64,000 nt of DNA, taken from assembly GCA_035263105.1 (NCBI GenBank), contig DATFRO010000021.1:49020-113019 (forward strand), given 5' to 3'. Shown here piece by piece: positions 39,756-48,099 of this stretch. Every line of letters begins with the position of its first letter. Position 1 is the first letter of the stretch. The position numbers were made by a program, and so were the translations under genes. This DNA is from DATBVX01 sp035263105. Its GTDB lineage: Bacteria; Pseudomonadota; Gammaproteobacteria; Steroidobacterales; Steroidobacteraceae. The notes under the pieces were generated by a model that did no database searches, had not been told where the DNA came from, and was given only the letters and a program-made list of their open reading frames with translations.

Positions 39756-40587
39756 AGCCTCCGCGCCAGCCCCGGCTGCGCGCGCGACGCCACGCAGCTC
39801 TCAGCAGAGCGAGTTCCTCTTCAGCACCTTCGCGTTGATCATCACCGCGATCCTGGTGCATGCGCTCTACGTGGTGCACATCCGCCCGCGCGGCGACGCC
39901 ATCATGGCCGAGCAGTTCGCGAAGATGCGCGTCCAGGCCAACTACGTGCCGGAGCGCTCGATCTACATCGTGGTGCACGAGTACGAGCCCGAGGTGTGCA
40001 TCATCCTGATGATCTGGTCGCTGATCCTGCTGGGTCATCGCATGGTCGACAATCGCGCACAGCGCAAGCTCCTGGCATCGGGACTGCTCAACATCCCGCC
40101 GGGCATGCGCATCCTGCCGAAGGACACGCGCGAGTACGCGCGACAGATGGAAGCGCTCGATCCCAAGACCCAGGAGCTGCTCCTGCCGCGCGCGATCGTG
40201 GCATCGCTCGAGCGCTTCGGCTCGACCGACAACATCCATGACGCCGCCGAGGCGGGCCGCGCGGTGTGCGAGTCCGAGGCCGAGCGTCTCGACTCCGAGC
40301 TCTCGATGGTGCGCTACACGGTGTGGGCGATTCCCGCCATCGGGTTCGTCGGCACGGTGCGCGGTATCGGCGCGGCGCTCCAGCAGGCGCACCAGGCGGT
40401 GTCCGGGAACATCAGTGGCGTCACCGAAGCGCTCGGCATCACCTTCAACGCCACGTTCACCGCGCTCACCTCGAGCATCATCGTGATGTTCTTCCTGCAC
40501 CAGCTGCAGCTCGCACAGGAACGCATGGTGCTCGATACCTCGAGCTACCTGGACCAGCATCTGCTGCGGCACATGCGCGCGTCCTGA
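39730..40587 (+). CDS. MotA/TolQ/ExbB-family proton channel protein
   Basis: 285 residues from the GTG at 39730; the frame upstream of it runs through the preceding gene and is discarded. TM1 is FSTFALIITAILVHALY and TM2 is ILMIWSLILLG. The ExbB/TolQ core follows: IPAIGFVGTVRGIGAAL (TM3, the GxxGTVxGI signature) and TEALGITFNATFTALTS (TM4, with the Thr residues that line the proton path). It should form a pentameric inner-membrane proton channel. The usual ExbD/TolR partner is missing; the two VWA proteins downstream carry a suitable TM helix. Confidence 0.88.
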   Translation: MQHSRSTSEASAPAPAARATPRSSQQSEFLFSTFALIITAILVHALYVVHIRPRGDAIMAEQFAKMRVQANYVPERSIYIVVHEYEPEVCIILMIWSLILLGHRMVDNRAQRKLLASGLLNIPPGMRILPKDTREYARQMEALDPKTQELLLPRAIVASLERFGSTDNIHDAAEAGRAVCESEAERLDSELSMVRYTVWAIPAIGFVGTVRGIGAALQQAHQAVSGNISGVTEALGITFNATFTALTSSIIVMFFLHQLQLAQERMVLDTSSYLDQHLLRHMRAS

Positions 40588-40613
40588 AGCCGAACCAGCC
40601 GAGCACGATCACC

Positions 40614-41984
40614 GTGAGCAGGGGTGCCATCGAGATCAACGACGCCGGCGTGCTCGTCGCCGTCGATGGTGTCGTGCGGCAATCGAGTCCCGGCTACGCG
40701 TTGCTCGATCGCGAGCCCACCGTGGTGGGCGAACCGGCGCTGCACGCCGCGCGCATCGAGCCGCTCAACATCAACAATCGCTTCTGGAACGAGCTCGACG
40801 AGCGGCCGCTCCTGGTGCGCGCCGCCGCCGGACGCTCGCATGCGGATCTCGCGTACCTGCACCTCGCGCACATCTGGCGCGACCTTGCCGAGCCGCCGCA
40901 GGCCGTGCGCTTCGCGGTGCCGGCGACGTTGCGCCCGCAACAGCTGGCGCTCCTCCTCGGGATCGCGCGGGAAGCGCGTGTGCCGGTGGCCGGGTTCGTC
41001 GACACGGCCGTCGCGCTGGCCAGCACTGCGCCCGATAGCGGCCGGCTGCTCTACGTCGATGTCCATTTGCACCACACGGTGATCACCGCAGTCGCCGTCG
41101 GCGAGCGCGCACGCCGTGAGCGCTCCGAGCTCGCGCGCAATGCGGGCTGGCTCGCATTCACCGACACGTGGTTGAGCATGGTCGGCCGCGAGTTCGTGGC
41201 GCGCACCCGCTTCGATCCGCTGCATCGCGCCGCCGTCGAGCAGCAGTTGTTCGACGCGTTGCCCGGCTGGCTCGAGCAGCTGCAGACGAGCGATGCGATC
41301 GAGATCGAGCTGCCGTTCGAGGGCGAGACGCATTCGGTGCGGCTCACGCGCGAGCAATTCGCGCTCGAGGCCGACGGTCTCTACACGGAGCTCCTGATGC
41401 GCGTGCATCGGCTGCGCACGCCGGGCCACGCGACCACCATCGTGCTCGGCGACCGCGCCGCACTGTTGCCCGGGCTCGCGCAACGCTTTGCCGAATTCAA
41501 CGACTGCAACGTGGTGCGCAGCTCCCCGGGCGCCGCCGTGATTGCCGCCGCCGCGCTCGACGGCGAGGCGACGGGCGATGACACCGTGCAACTGCTATGC
41601 GCGACGCCGCGTCTCGATGCGGGGATCACGCGCCTGCCGTGGAAGAGCCTGCAGGATGCGCGCCCGGCGGATGTCGTGGCCGCGCCTTCGCACCTTTTGT
41701 ATCGGGGGCAGGCCGTGGCACTCGGTCCCGAACCGTTGCACATCGGTCTCGCCCCGCCGCGCGATCGCGGCCCGGCGCTCAGCGTGGTCGGCGCCGCGGC
41801 CGGTGTGTCACGCCTGCATTGTTCGGTGTTGCGCCTGCCGAGCGGCGCCGTGGTCGTCGATCACAGCCGCTACGGCACCTGGCTCAACGACGAGCGGGTC
41901 TTCGGCCGCGCGACGCTGCGCGCCGGCGATCGCCTGCGGCTCGGCCGCCCGGGCGTGACACTCGAGCTGATCACTTCGGGCTGA
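40614..41984 (+). CDS. Actin-like-fold protein with C-terminal FHA domain
   Basis: 456 residues from GTG 40614; a CTG at 40584 in a CTGA overlap is an alternative start. The body is an actin/Hsp70-like fold by pattern: GAIEINDAGVLVAVDG (phosphate-1 region), LLYVDVHLHHTVITAV (phosphate-2) and TTIVLGDRAALLPGLAQRF. Gly and Asp residues that bind ATP are partly replaced. An FHA domain ends the protein (SVVGAAAGVSRLHCSVL, DHSRYGTWLNDERV). It is cytoplasmic and may tie the channel to a phospho-signal. The actin-like assignment is moderately secure, the FHA firm. Confidence 0.8.
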   Translation: MSRGAIEINDAGVLVAVDGVVRQSSPGYALLDREPTVVGEPALHAARIEPLNINNRFWNELDERPLLVRAAAGRSHADLAYLHLAHIWRDLAEPPQAVRFAVPATLRPQQLALLLGIAREARVPVAGFVDTAVALASTAPDSGRLLYVDVHLHHTVITAVAVGERARRERSELARNAGWLAFTDTWLSMVGREFVARTRFDPLHRAAVEQQLFDALPGWLEQLQTSDAIEIELPFEGETHSVRLTREQFALEADGLYTELLMRVHRLRTPGHATTIVLGDRAALLPGLAQRFAEFNDCNVVRSSPGAAVIAAAALDGEATGDDTVQLLCATPRLDAGITRLPWKSLQDARPADVVAAPSHLLYRGQAVALGPEPLHIGLAPPRDRGPALSVVGAAAGVSRLHCSVLRLPSGAVVVDHSRYGTWLNDERVFGRATLRAGDRLRLGRPGVTLELITSG

Positions 41985-41987
41985 GCC

Positions 41988-43088
41988 ATGCCGCGCAATC
42001 GCCGCCACACCGAAGTGTTCACGATGTCGTTCCTCGACTGCATCTGCTGCGGTTTCGGCGCGGTCGTGCTCGTGTACGTGATCATCAGCGCGACTGCGGG
42101 CGTCACCCGCGTGCACCAGGACGACGACCTCAAGGGCGAGGTCAACAAGCTCGAGGAGCAGGTGCTCGAGGGCTACAAGAACCTGGTCGTGTTGCGCAAC
42201 ACGACGCAGGTGACCACCAGCCAGTCGAGCAAGGCCTCCGGGCGCATCGCGCAGATCCTCGAGGAGCTGGAGAAGACGCGCGTCGAGCTCTCGACCTACA
42301 CCGGCGACACGCTCTCGAAGCAGGAGCACATCAACCAGCTCAAGTCCGACATCCGCGCGCTGGAAGAGGGCAACCGGCGCCTGGAAGCGGGCTCGAAGGA
42401 CGTCGCCGAAGCCGGGCAGAACGTGCGCGCCTTCAAAGGCACCGGCAACCGGCAATACCTCACCGGCATCACGGTCACCGGCAAGCACGTGCTCATCCTC
42501 ATCGACATGTCGGCGAGCATGCTCGATGAGACGCTGGTCAACATCCTGCGCATGCGCAACCTCCCGGACATCCAGAAGATGCTCGCGCCGAAGTGGCAGC
42601 GCGCGGTCTCGACCGTCGACTGGCTGACGACGCAGATTCCGCCCGACAGCGAATTCCAGGTGTACGCGTTCAACACCGAAGCGCACTCGATGATCGAGGG
42701 GAGCGACGGCAAGTGGCTCAAGGCGACCGACCCGCGTCCGCTCAACGCCGCGGTGGCAAAGCTCAGGCACACGCCGCCGCACGACGGCACGAGTCTCATC
42801 AATGCGTTCAACGCCGCAAAGACGCTCGATCCACTGCCCGACCAGATCCTGCTGATCACCGATGGGCTCCCGACGCAGGGCGCGACCGCGCCCGCGATCC
42901 GCAAGGCGGTGGAAGTCGAGCAGCGCGCGAAGCTCTTCGATCAGTCGCTGGGGGCGCTGCCGCCGCACGTGCCCGTGAGCACCATCCTGATGCCGATGGA
43001 AGGCGATCTGCCGGCGCCCGCGCGCTTCTGGCGCCTGGCGCGTGAGACCGGCGGTGTCTTCATGATGCCGGCGAAGGACTGGCCATGA
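41988..43088 (+). CDS. VWA-domain protein with ExbD/TolR-like transmembrane helix (1)
   Basis: 366 residues. The N-terminus, TEVFTMSFLD (Asp17) followed by a TM helix (GFGAVVLVYVIISA), aligns with DINVTPFID of ExbD. A coiled-coil linker (~45-145) leads to a VWA domain whose metal site is LIDMSASM, with the downstream Thr and Asp in DGTSL and LITDGLP. The domain is periplasmic if the helix orientation matches ExbD. Together with the channel at 39730 it fits a stator/rotor pair. Three bp separate it from the FHA gene and it overlaps the second VWA gene by 4 bp. Confidence 0.9.
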   Translation: MPRNRRHTEVFTMSFLDCICCGFGAVVLVYVIISATAGVTRVHQDDDLKGEVNKLEEQVLEGYKNLVVLRNTTQVTTSQSSKASGRIAQILEELEKTRVELSTYTGDTLSKQEHINQLKSDIRALEEGNRRLEAGSKDVAEAGQNVRAFKGTGNRQYLTGITVTGKHVLILIDMSASMLDETLVNILRMRNLPDIQKMLAPKWQRAVSTVDWLTTQIPPDSEFQVYAFNTEAHSMIEGSDGKWLKATDPRPLNAAVAKLRHTPPHDGTSLINAFNAAKTLDPLPDQILLITDGLPTQGATAPAIRKAVEVEQRAKLFDQSLGALPPHVPVSTILMPMEGDLPAPARFWRLARETGGVFMMPAKDWP

Positions 43089-44068
43089 AGCTCAAGCGCC
43101 ACACCACCGAAGTCTTCAGCATGTCGTTCCTCGACTGCATCTGCTGCGGCTTCGGCGCGATGATCCTGATCCTGGTGCTCACCGAGACCGGCCAGCCGAT
43201 CGTGCTGGAGAAAGTGCGCACCGACATGCACGGCCAGGTGGCGAAGTTGCAAGCCGAGCTCTACGAGATCCGCGGCGAGACCGACATCCTCAACCGCGAC
43301 CTGAAGGGCCGCATCGAGCAGCTGTCACTCGAGAAGAGCAAGCTCGCGAAACTGCAGGGCGACCTGAGCACCGTCAAGGGCCAGTACCAGAGCAGCCAGA
43401 AGGAATCGGAGATCGAGAATACCGAGGAGGGACAGCTCGTATCCGCGTACCAAAAGCTGACCGACGAGATGGAACGGCTCCTCAAGGCCGGCTACCACCG
43501 CCCGAAGAATTCCGCCATCGGCGGCATCCCCGTCGACAGTGAGTACATAATCTTCGTGGTCGACACGTCGGGCAGCATGCAAGAGAATCACTGGGACCAG
43601 GCGCGCAAGATGATGGAGGAAATCCTCGACATCTACCCGCACGTCAAGGGCATCCAGGTGATGGACGACGAAGGCGCTTACATGTTCGATGGCTATCGCG
43701 GCCAGTGGATCGCGGACACGCCCGCGCGGCGCAAGGCGATCATGGACCGCTTCAAGACCTGGACCTCGTTCAGCAACTCGAACCCGGTCGAAGGGTTGCT
43801 TGCGGCCGTGCGCACGTTCTGGGCCCCGGACAAGAAAGTGAGCGTCTATTACTTCGGCGACGACTTCCCCGGCGAGTCGATCCAGGCCGTGCTCGACCAG
43901 ATCGATCGCGCCAATCACAGCGAGAGCGGCGAGCGCCGCGTGCGCATTCACGCCATCGGCTTCCCGATGCCGCCGCGCGCGCCGCAATTCGGCAACACGC
44001 GCTACAGCGCGCTGATGCGCCAGGTGTGCGAGAGGAACGGCGGCACCTTCGTCGGCATGGAAAGCTGA
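43085..44068 (+). CDS. VWA-domain protein with ExbD/TolR-like transmembrane helix (2)
   Basis: 327 residues, paralogue of the preceding protein. RHTTEVFSMSFLD (Asp17), a TM helix (GFGAMILILVLTETG) and a coiled coil precede a VWA domain with VVDTSGSM. The 39 bp coding for the helix start (43121-43159) differ at only one base from the same stretch in gene 1 (42024-42062), although the rest of the proteins are clearly divergent. A heterodimer of the two could replace the ExbD dimer in the channel pore. The stop overlaps the next start by one base. Confidence 0.9.
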   Translation: MKLKRHTTEVFSMSFLDCICCGFGAMILILVLTETGQPIVLEKVRTDMHGQVAKLQAELYEIRGETDILNRDLKGRIEQLSLEKSKLAKLQGDLSTVKGQYQSSQKESEIENTEEGQLVSAYQKLTDEMERLLKAGYHRPKNSAIGGIPVDSEYIIFVVDTSGSMQENHWDQARKMMEEILDIYPHVKGIQVMDDEGAYMFDGYRGQWIADTPARRKAIMDRFKTWTSFSNSNPVEGLLAAVRTFWAPDKKVSVYYFGDDFPGESIQAVLDQIDRANHSESGERRVRIHAIGFPMPPRAPQFGNTRYSALMRQVCERNGGTFVGMES

Positions 44069-45108
44069 TGCACACAAAGAAAGCGTTGGGAGGACTCGCG
44101 CTCCTCCTGCTGGTCGCCGCGGGATTCAGCGGCTGCGGTGGCGTGAACATCGCGACCGAGTCGAACATGCCCACGCCGCTCGTCGACCAGATACCGGTCA
44201 CGGTCGGGATCTACTACAGCGACGATTTCGCGAAGGCCACGCACGCCGAGGAACGCTGGGGCACGGACTGGAAGGTCGATCTCGGCCCTTACCACGTGCA
44301 CATGGCGGACAAGCTCTTTGCCGCGGAATTCCGCGAGACCGTGGCGGTCACCGACATCAAGTCCTTGCCGCAGGACCCACCGTACAAGGCCATCCTCGAG
44401 CCGCGCATCGAGCAGTTCTCCTTCATCACGCCGCGCGACACCGGCGCGAAGTACTTTGCGGTCACGATCCGCTATCGGCTGAACGTCTATGCGCCGAACG
44501 GCACGCTGGCCGATTCGCTGACCTTCACCGGTTACGGCAGCAACGGTGCGGGCAGCGGCATGACGAGCACCAAGCCGATGATCGCGGCGACCAAGGCGGC
44601 GATGCGCGATGCCGCGGCCAAGTTCCTGGTGCAGTTCCCCGAGCAGGATGTCGCGAAGCGCCTCATCGCCGGCGAGCCGTTGGTCGAGGCGAAGCAGCAG
44701 GTCGCGCTCGGCGGCGCTGCCGGGGCTGGCGCGGCGGCGGGTGCGAGCGACAGCGTGAAAGTGGATACCGTGCCCATCGTCGATCCGACGCCGGAAACCG
44801 CGGCGCCAGGGGCGGTCCCCGGACAACCTGCGCCGGCGCGAGCGCCGGCGGCGACTACCACGCCGGCCGCAGGCGGCCAGGCGCCGAGCACGGACGCGCC
44901 CAAGCCGCCGGCAGAGTCGCAACCGACCACGGATCAACCGTCGTCGCCAACGCCGTCCGGCAGTGAAACACCCCCGACGCGGACAACGGGCGGCGAGACA
45001 CCGACACCGCCATCGGCCGGAGACGCGAAGACGCCGCCGGGCGCAGACAACAAGACGCCGGCGTCCGGCGGCGACTCACCGCCGCCTTCGACGCAGCCGC
45101 CGAATTAG
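44068..45108 (+). CDS. Lipoprotein with Pro/Thr-rich tail, last gene of the cluster
   Basis: 346 residues from the ATG at 44068 (TGATG overlap). The signal ends in AAGFSGC. The folded part (~30-210) has the strands LEPRIEQFSFITPRDTGAKYFAVTI-type and TIRYRLNVYAPNGTL, like ABC_trans_aux/DUF799-type periplasmic lipoproteins (similarity uncertain). Residues ~215-346 are Pro, Thr, Ala and Gly without order. An outer-membrane-anchored partner of the VWA proteins is plausible. The run ends here; the next gene converges. Confidence 0.75.
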   Translation: MHTKKALGGLALLLLVAAGFSGCGGVNIATESNMPTPLVDQIPVTVGIYYSDDFAKATHAEERWGTDWKVDLGPYHVHMADKLFAAEFRETVAVTDIKSLPQDPPYKAILEPRIEQFSFITPRDTGAKYFAVTIRYRLNVYAPNGTLADSLTFTGYGSNGAGSGMTSTKPMIAATKAAMRDAAAKFLVQFPEQDVAKRLIAGEPLVEAKQQVALGGAAGAGAAAGASDSVKVDTVPIVDPTPETAAPGAVPGQPAPARAPAATTTPAAGGQAPSTDAPKPPAESQPTTDQPSSPTPSGSETPPTRTTGGETPTPPSAGDAKTPPGADNKTPASGGDSPPPSTQPPN

Positions 45109-45139
45109 TTCGCTCGCGTTGCTTCAGATCCGCGGCAGA

Positions 45140-46612
45140 TCAGCTGCGGACGTAAATCGTTTCCTTGTAGCGCACACCGACGGTCTCGACCGGCTCGCCG
45201 TTGACGAAGCGCGGCCGATAGCGCGCGCGCTTGATGGCGCTCAGCACCGAGTTGCCGGCGGTATCGCTCGAGTCGTGGTCGCCGAGCTTGGCATCGCGCA
45301 CGCGGCCCTCGGGCGTGACGGTGAACTCGATCTCGGCGTAGTGCGGCGTGTACTTGTCGGCTGCCTCATGCGGAGGCCGGGTGATCGATGGCGCGCGATA
45401 GATGACCGGGTACGGACTGTCGAGCGCCGCGGTTCCAGGCGCTCCCGGCTCGCTCAACGCCTTCCACGCGTCGCGGTAGGTGTTCATCGCCTGGCGCCAC
45501 TGGCCCGCGGTGATGCGCCAGTCGCCGAGCTCGATCAGCGTCTGCCCGCGCCCCGCGTTGTCCTCGCCCGGGTGCGCATCGTAGATCTTCATCGCGGCTT
45601 CGAGCGCGTTCTCGCCATCCGGGTTGAGCACGCTCGCCGTGCTCACGCCGTTGGCGCTCGCGGGAGTGGACACCGGCCCCGCGACGCCGCCGATGTCACC
45701 GGCATTCTCCGGAGAGCCCTCCGGACGCTCCGGCCCATAGAGGAATTCCATCCGGTAGGTGCGCGCGATGCCGCGCAGCGGACTGATCATCCGCATGTCG
45801 GTCTCGCCGCCTTTGCGGGCGATGTCGAGTGCGCGCGCATGGATCTGCCGCGCGGTCGTGAAGCGGCCTTGCGATTCGAGCCAGCTCGCGGTGCGCTCGA
45901 GCGCGGGCAGGATCCGCGGATCGTCCCGGCCGTAGGTCGTCTCGGCGAGCCGCAGCGCGTACTGTTGCTCGCGTTGCGCATCGTCGTACTGGTTGAGCGC
46001 GGAGTAGCCGGCGATCAGCGGGTCGAGGAGCTCGAGCTGCGCCGGGTTGAAGAGGCCGTCGATCTTGCGGCTCACGTCCACGGCGCGCTTCAACGCGTCG
46101 GTGGAGGCGGCATAGTCGCCGCTCGCCGCGTACGTCATGCCGAGCCCGAAGAGCGGCTGGATGATCTCGTGCGAGAAGCCGCCCTGGTTGGACTCGACGA
46201 TCTTCACCGCGCGCTTGTAACTGGTTTCCGCGCCGCTGTAGTCCTTGACGCGCAGTTGCGTGGTGCCGAGATTGATCAGCGGGTTGACGAGTTGCGGGCC
46301 GTTCGGCCCGAACTCCTGCTCGGTCTGCTCGATCAGCTGGCGCGCGGGCACCAGCGCTTCGGCGAAATGCCGGCTGTCGAATTGCTGGCGGAACGCCTTA
46401 TAGGTCCCGGCCCGATTCGAGCTGGCATCGGGTGCGGCCGGTGTCTCCTCAGCCGGCGTGGGCGGTGCTTTCGCGTCGGTCTTCTTGTTTTTGTCGGGCT
46501 TGGCGGAAGGTGTTGTGGTCGCGGGCGGCGTCGCTTGCAACGTCGTCGCCTGCGCGAGCGCCACGGCGCCTGAGGCCATCGCGATGAGGATGATGGATCT
46601 GAAGGGGATCAC
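45140..46612 (-). CDS. TPR protein with C-terminal TonB domain
   Basis: 490 residues from the GTG at 46612, chosen for its GGAGG seven bases upstream and because a signal peptide (SIILIAMASGAVALAQA) then starts at once. Four to six TPR-like repeats (PQLVNPLINLGTTQL, ALRLAETTYGRDDPRIL) follow a Pro/Lys-rich linker. The end is a TonB-C fold (EIEFTVTPEGRVRDAKL, ARYRPRFVNGEPVE). TonB-C modules contact outer-membrane partners, but the N-terminal signal appears cleavable, so it may be periplasmic and not energised. It faces the VWA/TolQ cluster tail to tail. Confidence 0.85.
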   Translation of the reverse strand: MIPFRSIILIAMASGAVALAQATTLQATPPATTTPSAKPDKNKKTDAKAPPTPAEETPAAPDASSNRAGTYKAFRQQFDSRHFAEALVPARQLIEQTEQEFGPNGPQLVNPLINLGTTQLRVKDYSGAETSYKRAVKIVESNQGGFSHEIIQPLFGLGMTYAASGDYAASTDALKRAVDVSRKIDGLFNPAQLELLDPLIAGYSALNQYDDAQREQQYALRLAETTYGRDDPRILPALERTASWLESQGRFTTARQIHARALDIARKGGETDMRMISPLRGIARTYRMEFLYGPERPEGSPENAGDIGGVAGPVSTPASANGVSTASVLNPDGENALEAAMKIYDAHPGEDNAGRGQTLIELGDWRITAGQWRQAMNTYRDAWKALSEPGAPGTAALDSPYPVIYRAPSITRPPHEAADKYTPHYAEIEFTVTPEGRVRDAKLGDHDSSDTAGNSVLSAIKRARYRPRFVNGEPVETVGVRYKETIYVRS

Positions 46613-46763
46613 GCGCCGTCCTCCACCGGAACCGACCGGGCCCGCGCACGCCATGAAGAACACGCGTCAGTATACCCAGCCTCGGGGACGGGTCGGCACG
46701 GCACGGAGATGAACTTGGACATTCAGGTGCAGGACGAGTTCGTCCCGGCCAGGGCCGGCTCGG

Positions 46764-47261
46764 TCACCCCGGGTTGTCGAGGTTATTCGGTGCCGGGCCG
46801 CGCAGGCGCTGCGCCAGGCGGACGAGGAGCGGCGAGAGCACCAGGTACAGCAGGTAGATCATCAGCGGACCGAGCACGGCCCAGCCGATCACCGCGTGCA
46901 GGATGGCATCGCGCAGGACGCTGAAGGTGTGCGCGCCGCCGCTGCCGAACACATCGAGGCTGGCGCGCATCGACAACGGCTCGCTGTGCGCATGAACGAT
47001 GTGCTCGCCGAGGCGCACGAACGGGATGATCAACAGCAGTTGCAGCGGCGTCATGGCGAAGTGCACCGTCTGGATGGCGATGAGGTTGAGCCGCCAGAAC
47101 AGGGCGGCCACCGTGCACAACACCATCGTCGTGCCCAGCACTGGGAAGATCCCGATGCCGATGCCGAGCGCGAGACTGAGCGCGATCTTGGCCGGCGTGA
47201 TGCCCTGCATGAGCAGGATCACGAGCGGCGCGATCACCCGCCGGTGGATGAATTCCTTCAT
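46764..47261 (-). CDS. DUF2062 membrane protein
   Basis: 165 residues starting at MKEFIHRRVIAPL. Three or four helices with the DUF2062 pattern: ALSLALGIGIGIFPVLGTT, NLIAIQTVHFAMTPLQLLL. The family is an integral membrane group of unknown function, often near glycosyltransferases. It is divergent from the NAD(P)-binding gene with 76 bp between. Confidence 0.88.
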   Translation of the reverse strand: MKEFIHRRVIAPLVILLMQGITPAKIALSLALGIGIGIFPVLGTTMVLCTVAALFWRLNLIAIQTVHFAMTPLQLLLIIPFVRLGEHIVHAHSEPLSMRASLDVFGSGGAHTFSVLRDAILHAVIGWAVLGPLMIYLLYLVLSPLLVRLAQRLRGPAPNNLDNPG

Positions 47262-47337
47262 GGAGTGAGAGACCCGCCCCGAGGCCGCGGAAACGCTGGA
47301 GTGCGGGCATTTTCCACTACAATCGGCACCAACAACA

Positions 47338-48042
47338 ATGAACCAGCCCAAGCCCCAGGCAGATCCACGGTGGACCGCCCTCGTCGCGGGCGGCAACGGC
47401 TTGGTCGGCAGCCGCCTGCTTGAGGCGCTGGCGGGGACCTGGGAGTGCGCGCGCGCCATCGCCGTCACGCGCCGGCCGCTGGTCTACGATCACCCCAAGG
47501 TCGCCAATCGCATCGTGCGCTTCGAAAAACTCGAGGAGTCGCTCGCCGGCACGCACGCGGACGTCGCCTTCTGCTGCCTCGGCACGACGATCAAGACCGC
47601 GGGATCACAGGAGGCCTTCCGCCAGGTCGATTTCGACTACACGCTGGCCTTCGCGCGCGCGGCGCTCAAGGCCGGCGTCAAACGTTTCGTCCTGAATTCC
47701 TCCGTGGGCGCGGACCCGGACGCGAAGACGTTCTACCTGCGTGTGAAGGGTGAGACCGAAGCGGCGGTAGCCCAGGTCGGGTTCGCATCGCTCGACATCC
47801 TGCAGCCGAGCCTCCTGCTCGGTGTGCGCAGCGAACTGCGGCCTGCGGAGCTGGTGATGATGGGTGTGCTGCCGATCTTCAGTCCCCTCATGCTCGGCAA
47901 GAGTGAGCAGTTTCGCCCGATTCGCGCGAGCGTGGTGGCCGCGGCCATGGTCGGCGCCACGCACTCCGGCCGCAAAGGAATCTACCGCTACACCTGGCGG
48001 GCCATCCATGAGCTGGCCGCGCGCAAGGCGCCACGACGCTAG
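47338..48042 (+). CDS. NAD(P)-binding Rossmann protein, atypical SDR (HTATIP2/YbjT-like)
   Basis: 234 residues. The dinucleotide-binding loop is VAGGNGLVGSRLL; FCCLGTTIKTAGS and VDFDYTLAFARAALKAGVKRF are typical of the atypical short-chain dehydrogenases of the NmrA/HTATIP2 group. ILQPSLLLGVR and MLGKSEQFRPI mark the second half. No Tyr-x3-Lys catalytic pair is in the usual place (YLRVKGETE may substitute). Its substrate is unknown. Confidence 0.85.
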   Translation: MNQPKPQADPRWTALVAGGNGLVGSRLLEALAGTWECARAIAVTRRPLVYDHPKVANRIVRFEKLEESLAGTHADVAFCCLGTTIKTAGSQEAFRQVDFDYTLAFARAALKAGVKRFVLNSSVGADPDAKTFYLRVKGETEAAVAQVGFASLDILQPSLLLGVRSELRPAELVMMGVLPIFSPLMLGKSEQFRPIRASVVAAAMVGATHSGRKGIYRYTWRAIHELAARKAPRR

Positions 48043-48099
48043 CGCTCTGCGCCCAGCGCTCGCGGGTCGGTAAGGCTCAGGGATTCTCGCAGGCGCGCG

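Noticed and set aside
40266..40613. N-terminal extension of the actin-like/FHA protein
   Set aside because: It runs through the TolQ-like gene in another frame and is only the shadow of that gene.
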